A stretch of DNA of 64,000 nucleotides from Hahella sp. HN01 (GCF_018986435.1 NZ_JAHMIN010000025.1:48469-112468); one strand, 5' to 3'; shown: positions 20,601 to 28,799, counted from the stretch's first letter. Notes: a model not told the origin generated them from the sequence alone. Numbers and translations: made by a program.

Positions 20601-22538
20601 GAAGCGGTGCTGAACAGCCATGACGACGTCAAGGCCGCCGCGGTGATCGCCCGGGACGACGGCGCCGGCATGCGCCTGCTGGCTTATGTGGAGCCCCGCC
20701 AGACCGTCGGATTTGATGTCGCCGATCTACGCGCCTGGTTGCGCAAACGTCTGCCCGACTACATGGCGCCCGCCCGCATCCTGACTCTGGAGAAAATGCC
20801 GGTCACCGTCAGCGGCAAGATCAACCGCCGCGCCCTGCCCGCGCCGGACGCGTTGAGCGACGTCCCGGAACTGCTGGCGGAGCCGCGCAGCGCTTTGGAG
20901 CGCAGTCTGCATGATATGTGGAGCGAGTTGCTGGCGCTGCCGCATATCGATATCCGCGCCAACTTCTTTGAACTGGGGGGCCACAGTCTGCTGGTCACCC
21001 GTCTGCTGAACCGCATTCGCGCACGTCTGGGCGTGGACGCCACGGTCAGAGACGTCTTCGAAAATCCCAGCATCGCCGAGCTGGCGGAGAGGCTGGCGGC
21101 GCTGGCTCCCGCGGCGACGGACGACGGCGAACGCTTATGCGCGCAGACCCGGCCCGCCGCGCCGCCGCTTTCCTTCGCCCAGGAGCGCTTGTGGTTTCTG
21201 CACCAACTGGAAGGCGCGGCGGCGGGATATAACATGCCTCTCGCCATGGAACTGAAAGGCTCCCTGGACGCCCAGGCGCTGCACGACAGTTTCCGCGACA
21301 TCATCGCCCGCCATGAGGTGCTGCGCACCCGTTTTCATATGGCGGGAGACGCGCCGGTGCAGGAGATCCACAGCGACACTGCGCCGGACTGGCGCTTTTT
21401 CGATCTGTCCGCGCTGCCGGAGCCGGAGCGCGCCGAGCAGGTTCGGGAACTGGCGCGCCTGGAAGCCAACTATGCGTTCGATCTGGAAAGCGACCGCCTG
21501 TTGCGCATTCGTCTGGTGCAATTGGAGGATCAGCGCCATGTGCTGCTGGCGACCATGCATCACATCATCTTCGACGGCTGGTCCAACGGCGTGTTCGTGC
21601 GGGAGCTGCAGGCTTTCTACCACAGCCGGCGCACCGGCTCCGCCGCCGGCCTGCCGCCCATGCAGCTGCAATATGCGGACTTCGCCTGCTGGCAGCGCCG
21701 CCTGCTCACGCCGCAACGGGTGCAGCAGCATCTGGACTATTGGCGTCAGGAACTGCAGGACGCGCCGGAGGCCATCCATCTGCCCCGTCGTCCCCACAGC
21801 GAGGCGGCGGGTCTGTGCGCCCTGGCGGTGCAGGATCTGCCAGCATCGACAGTGACCGCGTTGCAGGATTTCAACCGTCAGCAGGGCAGCTCGCTCTATA
21901 TGACCATGCTCGCCGCCTTCGCCGCCCTGCTGCAGCGGCTCAGCGGGCAGTCGGACATTGTGGTGGGAACCACGGTCGCCAACCGTAATCGCCAGGAGCT
22001 GGAGAGCCTGATCGGCTTCTTCGTCAACTCCCTGCCGATCCGGCTGCGTCTGGACGCCAGCGCCAGCTTCCTGGATCTGCTGACCCAGGCCCGCGACAAA
22101 ACCCTGCAGGCGCAGGCGCATCAGGAACTGCCTTTCGATCTGCTGGTGCGTTCGTTGCAATCACCGAGAGTGGCGGGCCGTCAGCCTATCTTCCAGGTGG
22201 TGTTCGACTTCCAGAACAGCGATGCGCCGGCGTCCGCCGCGCCGCCCAAAGGGAGCTTCCTGGACGATCTGGAAGTGTCTTATCTGCCGGGACAGCGCGG
22301 CTCCGCCAAGTACGATCTGGTGTTGTCCGTCAACGCCCAGGCGGAGCAGGTGCGCATTGTCTTCGAATATGACCGGGAGCGTTTCACTGCGGAAGAAATC
22401 GCCGCGCTGCAGGAGCACTACCAGCATCTGCTGGACGCCGCCGCGCAACGTCCCGGAGACAGTCTGCTGTCTCTGGCCGGCGCGGACGGCAAGCCCGCCA
22501 CCGGCGAAGCGGATGCGGCGGAGGAGTTTGATTTTTAA
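14664..22538 (+). CDS. NRPS4: C-A(Ala)-T-C-A(Pro)-T-C
   Basis: 2624 residues, the largest protein here. All three C domains begin with LCL-type motifs (for example SFAQERLWFLH). C1 has HHIIADA at about H149, with Ala in place of the Gly of HHxxxDG. A1 has code DLFNNALTYK, known for Ala. Carrier Ser 1 is about residue 1018. C2 has HHIISDG near H1218. A2 has code DVQFIAHVVK, a proline code. Carrier Ser 2 is about residue 2108. A complete third C domain (HHIIFDG near H2299) ends the protein with no A domain after it. It must form the bond to the residue loaded on NRPS5. AT-rich patches at 17284-17372 and 18836-18905 differ from the surrounding codon use. It adds Ala and Pro and carries the condensation activity for the last residue. 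Confidence 0.95.
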   Translation: MTEASTAVQIYQFPLSFAQERLWFLHEFEGDNVAYNISAALQLEGPLDHAALQRALDTLIARHEILRTLFVSDGGLPTQRVLPSLHIAIERVWFADSDLEARKARAQAYFVEKNRRPFDLTQGPLLRATLVELDSSRAHSLSWLNLCIHHIIADAWSVGVIVRELAALYRAALRHRPCELPPPALQYADFAVWQRERLQGDLLQQELDFWRQQLQGAPALVNLPLDYPRTQQPSPDADYVRIDLPARLAHQARHFAGASGASLYMVLLAAFNVLIGRLSGQQDVVVGSLIANRNQADVETLVGFFVNTLPLRCDLADDPNFRDLVRRVKHTALSAYNHQDLPFERMVEALQPERDLSFPPLIQLLFVLQNAPMDAFELEGVQVTPLRLPQPGQIRFDLEVYGEEDADGFHLDFWFRSQLLHKDSVERMARQYLTLLEAALNQPQRPVMGLPMLDRDQHGELSRGLFMEAQPYPDTLCIHHLFERHAELHPELTAVMRDGRSLSYGELNRRANRLAHLLIARGIKLEDRIGVCLDRSLDMVVALLAVFKAGAGYAPLDPAYPTERIAYMLEDSGARLTLTQQAASGRLPEHVATFMLDDLETLTAGCEDSNPQRSMAADNLAYVIYTSGSTGLPKGVAIEHRSVGALIHWAQTQYHLEELEEVLATTSICFDLSVFEIFVTLCSGGRVHLADNMTALAERAGDLEVYSRVSLINTVPSAIQALLRANAVPPQVRTVNLAGEPLKQELVEQLYALPHIRRVYDLYGPSEDTTYSTCALRRPGGKANIGRPISNTLIHIIDENLQLVPRGVAGELLIGGRGLARGYLGKPELTAQRFIANPFSGDLSERLYRTGDLVRVNSDDQLEYLGRIDQQVKVRGFRIELGEIESCINELRDNSKKLVKDCVVSVIKDDSLGPYLAAYVVSAPGRSIDADDLKRRLARRLPGYMVPEAIITLDAIPLTANGKTDRKALPIPQRSARETEYVAPGNGFEQAVADVWAEVLQQEVIGVRDNFFQLGGHSLLATQIIARLNQRFGAGLTVRNLFECPNVAELAALVRERSAAAMETPAEKAIRRAPSGGARSASLAPAQMRLWFLSKIDGGSSAYNLHMTVRINGELHADRLQEAFACASARHEILRTTFHEDEALGADGAPYQRIHPELPCEFLRASVESHPSDRREAEAERLAVEAAQTPFDLSRGPLVRVLLVRLAPRRHVMLLAMHHIISDGWSIGVLFNEVKAFYQAINPETFTLDAAATLSLPPLSLQYADYAAEQILRLERPEAQRQLEYWRTQLADAPPLLELPHDRPRPTQADFAGDTLPFHIDSGLTAALRRFADAAGASLFMVSCAAFAALMKVYSRQRDIVIGAPVANRTRPELEPLIGFFVNTLALRIRSKENFTFNELLKEVKTVSLDAYEHQDPPFNKVVESLELDRALNHNPLFQVMFVLQNAPTVTRETPELEITPFPIRQQRAAFDLLFSLTESQGQMHGEAVYNRTLFDRASIERMLEVYLSLLELCVNRPDEPVLGLPLAAPAEIPAHPAQGATPLPALIQDQCERTPDLEALSWSPQAGALTDWSRLNSHVSYGEFARLANQAADWLREQGVASGDVIALWLPRSPELFVLKYAALKMGVAYTPIDPEFPLPRVRQMVESAAPRLLVTVNAQHGWEDTPCAIAPLPQLWAQLSLRRAEPPPLPDPDCVAYILYTSGSTGVPKGVAMPQRALSNLVVWHRQHPRLSAPARTLQFAAVGFDVCFQEFAATLACGGSLVLCPPRLRQDPRALMAFIRAQGVERLFLPFVALQQLAETLTEDQPGNNAIVSDNLRDVITAGEQLQISAPVRRFFRERPHCRLHNHYGPTEAHVVSALQLDDQPDRWPVLPGIGAPLCGVQLHIFNPLGQPVPAGAPGELYIGGVCLAQGYVGRDDLTAERFITTTLMSSHGEISQRLYRTGDLARRTAQGEFLYLGRIDEQVKIRGFRVEPGEVEAVLNSHDDVKAAAVIARDDGAGMRLLAYVEPRQTVGFDVADLRAWLRKRLPDYMAPARILTLEKMPVTVSGKINRRALPAPDALSDVPELLAEPRSALERSLHDMWSELLALPHIDIRANFFELGGHSLLVTRLLNRIRARLGVDATVRDVFENPSIAELAERLAALAPAATDDGERLCAQTRPAAPPLSFAQERLWFLHQLEGAAAGYNMPLAMELKGSLDAQALHDSFRDIIARHEVLRTRFHMAGDAPVQEIHSDTAPDWRFFDLSALPEPERAEQVRELARLEANYAFDLESDRLLRIRLVQLEDQRHVLLATMHHIIFDGWSNGVFVRELQAFYHSRRTGSAAGLPPMQLQYADFACWQRRLLTPQRVQQHLDYWRQELQDAPEAIHLPRRPHSEAAGLCALAVQDLPASTVTALQDFNRQQGSSLYMTMLAAFAALLQRLSGQSDIVVGTTVANRNRQELESLIGFFVNSLPIRLRLDASASFLDLLTQARDKTLQAQAHQELPFDLLVRSLQSPRVAGRQPIFQVVFDFQNSDAPASAAPPKGSFLDDLEVSYLPGQRGSAKYDLVLSVNAQAEQVRIVFEYDRERFTAEEIAALQEHYQHLLDAAAQRPGDSLLSLAGADGKPATGEADAAEEFDF

Positions 22539-22621
22539 ATTTATGCACGATTTCTAAGCGACCTGAACAGGTCTCTGCGACTGAACGAGCGTCGTCCAGC
22601 GCGAGCCAATAACAATAAAGA

Positions 22622-22654
22622 CCCGCCGCCTGCAAACAGCGGTGACGCGGCGGG
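22622..22654 (+). promoter_or_regulatory. Intercistronic hairpin before the radical SAM gene
   Basis: CCCGCCGC (22622-22629) pairs perfectly with GCGGCGGG (22647-22654) across 17 bases, in the 138-base gap after NRPS4. No T-run follows. The next gene has its own good ribosome binding site (AAGGAAGGAAA) just downstream. It may modulate read-through or mRNA processing; the function is inferred. Confidence 0.35.
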
Positions 22655-22676
22655 CTAACAAGGAAGGAAAGCGGAT

Positions 22677-24368
22677 ATGATCGATTGCCTGATTGTCGGA
22701 ACCAATATGCCGCCCACTCCCGAACACGTGGAGATGGTGCGTTCCGTCGATAATCACGGCGGAGCCTGGCGCGATCTGCGGCTGGCGTTTGTGGAGCACC
22801 AGGGGCAGCCGTATACGGCGCTGGATCTGATTAACCATATCTATGACGAAGCCGGCCAGTCCCATCGGCAGTTCAACAACCTCGACTTTCTCTGGCCGGC
22901 GGTGACCTATCTGGCGTCATTCCTGAGGCGGCGCGGCTTCACCGTGGACTGGGTCAACCTGTTTCAACAGGAAAAAGACGAGATGCGCCGCATACTGCGC
23001 AGCGGTCAGGTGCGCACGGTGGCGGTCACCACCACGCTGTATGTGTCGCCTCAGCCCATGATCGAAGTCATCAAGTTCGTACGCGAGCACAGCGACGCCC
23101 ATATCATCGTCGGCGGGCCCTATATCTCCGGCCAGGCGGAGGTGCGCAACGCGGATGAGCTGGCCAGTCTGTTTGAATACCTGGGGGCGGATACCTACGT
23201 GATCAGCTCCGAGGGCGAACAGGCGCTGGCGCATATCATCAGCGCGCTGCAAAAAGGAGAGCCGTTGGACGGCGTCGCCAATCTGGCCATCCGCGATCCC
23301 AAAAGTCTGCTGCGACCGTTTTCCCGCACGCTGGTGGAGACGGAGTACAACCCTCTGGAGGAGAACCCCGTCGACTATGGCCTGTTTCCGCCGGATCAGC
23401 TGTCCCAGTTTATTTCTCTGCGCACCGCCAAATCCTGTCCCTACAGCTGCGCGTTCTGCGGCTTTCCGCAACGGGCGGGCGCTTACAAGACTCTGGCGCC
23501 GGACCTGGTGGAGCAGGAGCTGGACCGTATCGCCGCGCTGGGCAATGTGGACACCCTCACCTTTCTCGACGACACCTTCAACGTGCCGAAAAAACGCTTC
23601 AAGGAAATCCTGCGGCTGATGATCCGCAAGCAATACGGCTTCCGCTGGAATTCGTTCTATCGCAGCGATCAGGGAGATTACGAAACCATTCAATTAATGC
23701 GCGAAGCGGGTTGCGAAGGCGTGTTCCTGGGCATTGAGTCCGGTAGCGACACCATGCTCAAAAACATGAACAAAACCGCGCGCCGGCGCAATTTCGCCGA
23801 GGCCATTCCGCAATTGCAGGAAGCCGGTATTTCCGCCCACGCCAGCTTGATCGTCGGCTTCCCCGGCGAAACCGAAGACACCATTCGGGAGACGCAATCC
23901 CTGATCGAGCAAAGCAAGCCGGACTTCTACCGCGCCCAGTTGTGGTATTGCGATCCGCTGACGCCGATCTGGAAAAACCGCCAGGAGTATGATTTGGAAG
24001 GCAACGGATTTTCCTGGCGGCATCGCACCATGACCAGCGAAACCGCCTGCGACTGGGTGGAACGATTGTTCTTCGATATTCGCAATTCCACCTGGTTGCC
24101 CCAGCACGGATTCGAACAATGGTCTACTTTCTATCTGCAGCGTCGCGGCTATTCCCGCAAACAGGTGATCGATTACGTGGCCTTGTTCAATTCCGCCATC
24201 AAGGCGCAGATGGCCGATCCCACGTTGAAGGCGATTCCCGCGCCGATACTGCAGCGCATGCGCACTCTATTGTTGGAAAAAACCACGGATGACGCCTTTA
24301 TGGCGAATATCCATCATAGAAGTAACGAGACAGTCAGCCAGGACGCGCTGGAGAGCTTTGCTTTCTAG
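22677..24368 (+). CDS. B12-binding radical SAM enzyme, candidate C- or P-methyltransferase
   Basis: 563 residues. The N-terminal third looks like a cobalamin-binding Rossmann domain (AVTTTLYVSPQP, then IIVGGPYI) without a DxHxxG lower-ligand motif. The radical SAM core follows, with CPYSCAFC (Cys 254, 258, 261, CxxxCxxC) to bind the 4Fe-4S cluster, then ESGSDTML and GFPGET strands. Class B enzymes of this layout usually methylate unactivated carbon, and a few methylate phosphinate phosphorus. From memory the N-terminus (MIDCLIVG..., DFLWPAVTYL) recalls the PhpK-like family, but no phosphonate gene is visible. It lies between NRPS4 and NRPS5 on the same strand, so C-methylation of the peptide or an amino-acid precursor is my preferred reading. 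Substrate and timing are unknown. Confidence 0.85.
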   Translation: MIDCLIVGTNMPPTPEHVEMVRSVDNHGGAWRDLRLAFVEHQGQPYTALDLINHIYDEAGQSHRQFNNLDFLWPAVTYLASFLRRRGFTVDWVNLFQQEKDEMRRILRSGQVRTVAVTTTLYVSPQPMIEVIKFVREHSDAHIIVGGPYISGQAEVRNADELASLFEYLGADTYVISSEGEQALAHIISALQKGEPLDGVANLAIRDPKSLLRPFSRTLVETEYNPLEENPVDYGLFPPDQLSQFISLRTAKSCPYSCAFCGFPQRAGAYKTLAPDLVEQELDRIAALGNVDTLTFLDDTFNVPKKRFKEILRLMIRKQYGFRWNSFYRSDQGDYETIQLMREAGCEGVFLGIESGSDTMLKNMNKTARRRNFAEAIPQLQEAGISAHASLIVGFPGETEDTIRETQSLIEQSKPDFYRAQLWYCDPLTPIWKNRQEYDLEGNGFSWRHRTMTSETACDWVERLFFDIRNSTWLPQHGFEQWSTFYLQRRGYSRKQVIDYVALFNSAIKAQMADPTLKAIPAPILQRMRTLLLEKTTDDAFMANIHHRSNETVSQDALESFAF

Positions 24369-24438
24369 GGCGGTTGCGCGGTCGGCGACCATAACAATAA
24401 GACTCTCATGAACGGAACAAGGAAAATAAGGAAAGACC

Positions 24439-27400
24439 ATGGCGCAACAAGAAAGCGGTTTTCTGCTTGACGCAAACTCACTCGCGGCAAGGGACTACTG
24501 GCGCAAATCCCTGACCAAGGCCATCAGCCCCAGCAACCTGCCGCGAGATTACGACCTCCCCCATAAAGGTCCCAAGTCTTATCAGATATACGGTCTGGCG
24601 CTGGACAGCCACCTTTACGACCTCATCATGAAGGTCAGCAAGGGCGGACACTTTCTTATTTACACGATCGTCACCGCCGGCGTGCAGTTATGTCTGCAGC
24701 GCTACAATCAGGCCTTCTGCGCCGACGGCGACGCCAGCGGCGTGGAAACCCTGGTCACCGGCTCGCCGGCGCGACGAGAGGAGAACGGCGCCGAGCCGGG
24801 TTTTATCAACGCTCTGCCCATCATCAACAGCATTGACCCTGAAGCGTCGTTCAAGACGCTGTTGCTGCAAACCCGCTCGCAGCTGCTGGACGCGTATCAG
24901 CATCAGCATTATCAGTGGCGGGAAATGGCGGAGGACTTCGGTCTGTCCTGGCGTCACCACTGCCCGCTGTTCGACGTGGCGGCCCATTACGACGCCCTGC
25001 ACGGCGAGCTGCCCGCCAATCTCAACAATGATGTGACGGTGAGTCTGCTGCAGCGGGCCGGCAGCCTCAGTTTCTCCATCGCCTACAACGAGTCGCGCTT
25101 TCATCTGCATCGCATCGAACTGTTCGCCGAGCACCTGCAGCAAGTGTTGACCATGGCGCTGGAGCAGCCGGATTTACCGGTGAAACAACTGGACATGCTC
25201 ACCACTCGCGACTGGAGTCTGCTGGCCAGTTTCAATCTGACTGAACAGACGACGCCCGCCAACGCCAATGTGCTGACCCAGTTCCGCGAAGTGGTGTCCC
25301 GTTACGGTGGGCATATTGCGCTGCAAACGCCGGGCGTGCAGTTGTGCTACCGCATGCTGGACGAACAATCCAATCAGCTGGCGCGAGAGCTGCAGGTCTC
25401 CGGCCTGGAAAAAGGCGGTCTGGTCGGCGTCTGCTGCCGCCCGGGCTGCGATATGGTGATCGCGCTGCTGGCGGCGCTGAAGGCCGGCGGCGCCTTTCTG
25501 CCCCTGGACCCGGATTACCCGGCGGAGCGCCTGCGCTATATGGCGGAGGACTCCGGCTGCCGCCTGTTCCTGGTGGAAAGCCCGGAGGTGGATGCGCCCT
25601 TCATTGAGGTGCTGGAGGACCGCGGCGGCTCCGTCATTTATCTCGACGACATCACCTCCTGGCGCCAACAGTCGCCGCGGCCTCTGGACTATGCGCCCGC
25701 GGCAGACGCCGCCGCTTACATGATCTATACCTCCGGCTCCACCGGCGCGCCCAAAGGCGCTTTGCTGCATCACAGCGGCTTGATCAACATGCTGGAGGCG
25801 CATATCAAGGCGTTCAGATTACGCAGCGACAGCCGGGTATTGCAGGTGGCGTCATTCAGTTTCGACGCCGCAGTGTCGGAAATTTTCACCGCTCTGTGCG
25901 CCGGAGCCCGTCTGGTGCTGGCGCCCCGCGACCGCATCATGCCCGGACCGGATCTGGCTCAGGCGCTGCAAGAGTTTGAGATCACCCACATTACCCTGAC
26001 GCCGTCGTCTCTGGCGCTGTTGCCGGAAGACGCCGTTCCCGGCCTGCAAACCCTGGTGGTGGCGGGGGAGCCCTGTCCCGCGGATCTGGTTCCGAAATGG
26101 AGCAAGGGGCGTCTGATGATCAACGCCTACGGTCCCACAGAAGCGACGGTCTGCGCCACCCTCGGCGAAGTGGTGTACAGCGGCCTGCCGCCGGATGTGG
26201 GGCAGCCGATTCAGAATATGCAGTGTCATGTGGTCGACGCTCTGGACCGTCCCTGCCCTGTGGGCGTGCCCGGCGAGCTGCTGATCTCCGGCGTCGGCCT
26301 GGCCCTGGGCTACTATAACCGACCAGATCTGAACGACGCCCGTTTCGTGGAGCTGGCGCTGCCCGGTTTATCCGCGCCAAGGCGCTATTACCGCAGCGGC
26401 GACCGCGCGCGCTGGCGTCCGGACGGCGCATTGGATTTGCTCGGCAGGACGGATCGCCAGTTTAAAGTGCGCGGTTTCCGTATCGAAGCCGGCGAACTGG
26501 AAACCCAGTTGCTGAGCCGAGAGGAGATTCAGCAAGCGGCTGTCGTCGCCCAGGGTGAAGAGGCGGATCGCCGTCTGCTGGCCTACGTGGTGCTGGCGCG
26601 CACGGCCAAAAAAGGCGAGTTGCAGACGGAAGCCATTCTGGCCTATCTGCGTGAGCGCCTGCCCCCTTATATGCTGCCTGACCTGCTGGTTCCGCTGGAC
26701 GCGCTGCCGTTGACGCCCTCCGGCAAGACAGATTACGCCGCCCTGGAGGGGATGCACGCCGCCGCGTCGCAAAACGAATTCGTCGCGCCTCGCGACGACG
26801 TGGAGTTAGGCGTGGCGCGCATCTGGGAACGTTTGCTGGAGCGCAGCCCGGTGGGCGTGACGGACAACTTTTTCGCCCTGGGTGGTTTCTCCCTGTTGGC
26901 GGTGCGCTTGATGAGCGCGATTCAGCAAGAGTTTCATGTCGCCCTGCCCCTGACCACTCTGTTCCAGCATCCATCCGTGGAGAAGCTGGCGGAACAGGTG
27001 CGCAGCGCACGCAAAGCCCATCCTGAAGACTGGTCGCCCCTGGTGACGCTGACCGCCCGTGGCGAACATCCGCCGTTGTTCTGCGTACACCCTACCGGCG
27101 CCACGGTGCTTTGTTACTACCATCTGGCCGCCAGTCTGGGCGAAGAACGCCCGTTCATCGGCGTGCAGGCCCGAGGCATCGAGCCGGAGCAGCTCTCCTT
27201 CGACAACATCCCGGAGATGGCGGCCTACTATGCCGACGCGCTATGTGAGCGTCAGCCCACCGGTCCGTTTTATCTGGCGGGATGGTCATTCGGCGGCGTG
27301 GCGGTGTTCGAGGTCGCCCGCGTGTTGCAGGCGCGGGGCCGGGAAATCGCCTTCCTGGGTCTGCTGGACTCTTACTCGCCGGACGTGTTCGATGGCGGAT

Positions 27401-27885
27401 TCGAAGCCCATGACGATGCGGAGATCATCAGTTCGCTGCTTGGCGGCATTGCGGATGTGGACCCGGATACGTTGCGCGGCCTGTCCACGGAAGATCAGTT
27501 GCAGGTGGCCATTCAAGCCACCCGGGAAGCCCAGGCCCTGCCCCAGGGGTTCAGCCTGGAGCAGGCGCGCCGCATTCTGCAGGTCAGTAAGTTGAACTAT
27601 CACGCGGTGGAGTCTTATCAACCGCAGCCTTACAACGGCAAGATCACCCTGTTCCGTCCTCTCGGGGAGGAACAGTTGGCGAAGTCCGTATGCCCGGACG
27701 ATCCCAGTCTGGGCTGGTCCAAGTGGGCGCAACGGGGCGTGGAGGTGGAGTACGTTCCGGGTCGGCACCAGACCATGGTGCAACCGCCCAATGTTGAAAC
27801 CTTAGCCACGCGTCTGCTGGTGCATCTGCAGCAGGCGGAATCCTTTACTCCCATGACGACGGAACGGAAGGAGCAGACAGCATGA
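24439..27885 (+). CDS. NRPS5: half C-A(Tyr)-T-TE, terminal module
   Basis: 1148 residues. The first roughly 255 residues align only with the C-terminal half of condensation domains. They start at the usual DYWRKSL region and contain no HHxxxDG, so this piece cannot catalyse condensation alone. The A domain (about 275-770) has YTSGSTGAPKG and code DASTVAAVCK, an established Tyr code. The carrier motif reads LGGFSL (Ser about 818), with Phe instead of the usual His or Asp. The type I thioesterase (about 860-1130) has GWSFGG (nucleophile Ser about 950) and a late His (about 1110, GRHQTM). It should load Tyr, accept the chain via the C domain at the end of NRPS4, and release the product by hydrolysis or cyclization. 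The stop overlaps the next start (ATGA). Confidence 0.94.
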   Translation: MAQQESGFLLDANSLAARDYWRKSLTKAISPSNLPRDYDLPHKGPKSYQIYGLALDSHLYDLIMKVSKGGHFLIYTIVTAGVQLCLQRYNQAFCADGDASGVETLVTGSPARREENGAEPGFINALPIINSIDPEASFKTLLLQTRSQLLDAYQHQHYQWREMAEDFGLSWRHHCPLFDVAAHYDALHGELPANLNNDVTVSLLQRAGSLSFSIAYNESRFHLHRIELFAEHLQQVLTMALEQPDLPVKQLDMLTTRDWSLLASFNLTEQTTPANANVLTQFREVVSRYGGHIALQTPGVQLCYRMLDEQSNQLARELQVSGLEKGGLVGVCCRPGCDMVIALLAALKAGGAFLPLDPDYPAERLRYMAEDSGCRLFLVESPEVDAPFIEVLEDRGGSVIYLDDITSWRQQSPRPLDYAPAADAAAYMIYTSGSTGAPKGALLHHSGLINMLEAHIKAFRLRSDSRVLQVASFSFDAAVSEIFTALCAGARLVLAPRDRIMPGPDLAQALQEFEITHITLTPSSLALLPEDAVPGLQTLVVAGEPCPADLVPKWSKGRLMINAYGPTEATVCATLGEVVYSGLPPDVGQPIQNMQCHVVDALDRPCPVGVPGELLISGVGLALGYYNRPDLNDARFVELALPGLSAPRRYYRSGDRARWRPDGALDLLGRTDRQFKVRGFRIEAGELETQLLSREEIQQAAVVAQGEEADRRLLAYVVLARTAKKGELQTEAILAYLRERLPPYMLPDLLVPLDALPLTPSGKTDYAALEGMHAAASQNEFVAPRDDVELGVARIWERLLERSPVGVTDNFFALGGFSLLAVRLMSAIQQEFHVALPLTTLFQHPSVEKLAEQVRSARKAHPEDWSPLVTLTARGEHPPLFCVHPTGATVLCYYHLAASLGEERPFIGVQARGIEPEQLSFDNIPEMAAYYADALCERQPTGPFYLAGWSFGGVAVFEVARVLQARGREIAFLGLLDSYSPDVFDGGFEAHDDAEIISSLLGGIADVDPDTLRGLSTEDQLQVAIQATREAQALPQGFSLEQARRILQVSKLNYHAVESYQPQPYNGKITLFRPLGEEQLAKSVCPDDPSLGWSKWAQRGVEVEYVPGRHQTMVQPPNVETLATRLLVHLQQAESFTPMTTERKEQTA

Positions 27886-28799
27886 CCACAACCTCACCCA
27901 TCACTCACCGCATTCCTACCGCCCCGCGCAAAGCGCCGGAGCGCCAGCTCGCCTTCACCGGCTATCTGGTGCAGGCGCAGGAAGGAGATACGCTCGACAG
28001 CGTCAGCGCCGACGACTTTCACTTCGCCATGGAGCAGAAAGGCGTGGCGCTGTTTCGCGGCTATGAAGCGACGCCGGAGCGTTTCGGCGACTTCGTGGAG
28101 AAGTTCAGCTCACGCCTGATACTCGATCCCACCCGGCAATCCTACGACCGCCGCGTGCAGCGCGTGCTGTCGGGAACGCCGGGCATCGAGCTGCACAGCG
28201 AACACAGCAACAGCCCATTCACCCCGGACTACATCTGGTTCTACTGCCGCCGCGCCGCCGGCGACCGCGGCCAGACCACCTATTGCGACGGCCTGGAGAT
28301 CTGGCGCTCCCTGAGCGAGACCAGCCGCACCTTCATCGAGAACGTCCGCTTTATCTATCACCGCCTGTTCCCGGAAATGTTCTGGAAAGTGTTCGTGGCT
28401 TTCATGATCGACGAGGACATTCCCGTGGAGGAGATCAACCGCGATCATCTGGAAAAATTATTCAACGGCCTTGAAGGGGTGCGAATCGAGCTTAACGCAG
28501 ACAACCAGCTCGACTTCAGCTACTCCACCTACGTCTACAACCAACTGCCCGGCGGCCACCGCGCCCTGGCCAACAGCCTCACCGGCCCCTACCCCGGCCA
28601 GACCGTCACCATGGAAGACGGCTCCCCCATCCCCCACTGGCTGATGGGAGAACTCAAATCCCTGTACGACCTCCACACCCGCGACATCCCCTGGCGCGAC
28701 GGCGACATCGCCGTCCTCAACAACAAACGCATGATGCACGGCCGCCGCCCATCGGAAGACATGGGAAGGGAATTGTTTTCTGCGTTGAGTTATGGGTGA
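27882..28799 (+). CDS. TauD/TfdA (SyrP-like) Fe(II)/2-oxoglutarate oxygenase
   Basis: 305 residues, overlapping NRPS5 by four bases, so it belongs to the operon. The iron ligands are visible as H105-S-E107 (HxE) and a distal His at about 286 in MMHGRRP, with the following Arg residues placed to hold 2-oxoglutarate. SyrP-type members of this family hydroxylate amino-acid beta-carbons on carrier proteins. The likely job here is a tailoring hydroxylation of one of the predicted residues, either on the carrier or after release; which one cannot be told. The last 70 bases and the downstream spacer recur in decayed form at 29641-29753. A GC-rich hairpin follows the stop. It is the last plus-strand gene of the cluster. 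Confidence 0.88.
   Translation: MTTTSPITHRIPTAPRKAPERQLAFTGYLVQAQEGDTLDSVSADDFHFAMEQKGVALFRGYEATPERFGDFVEKFSSRLILDPTRQSYDRRVQRVLSGTPGIELHSEHSNSPFTPDYIWFYCRRAAGDRGQTTYCDGLEIWRSLSETSRTFIENVRFIYHRLFPEMFWKVFVAFMIDEDIPVEEINRDHLEKLFNGLEGVRIELNADNQLDFSYSTYVYNQLPGGHRALANSLTGPYPGQTVTMEDGSPIPHWLMGELKSLYDLHTRDIPWRDGDIAVLNNKRMMHGRRPSEDMGRELFSALSYG

Noticed and set aside
22677..24368. Phosphonate or phosphinate pathway, suggested by the PhpK-like radical SAM gene
   Set aside because: No phosphoenolpyruvate mutase or other phosphonate gene is visible in the window.
3..28799. Siderophore cluster
   Set aside because: No siderophore-typical A-domain codes (for example hydroxyornithine or 2,3-dihydroxybenzoate), and no TonB receptor or export gene. 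The codes indicate neutral residues and Tyr.
3..28799. Iturin- or fengycin-type lipopeptide cluster
   Set aside because: Some residues match (Gln, Ala, Pro, Tyr) but order, module count and D-residues differ, and a B12 radical SAM gene is not part of those clusters.
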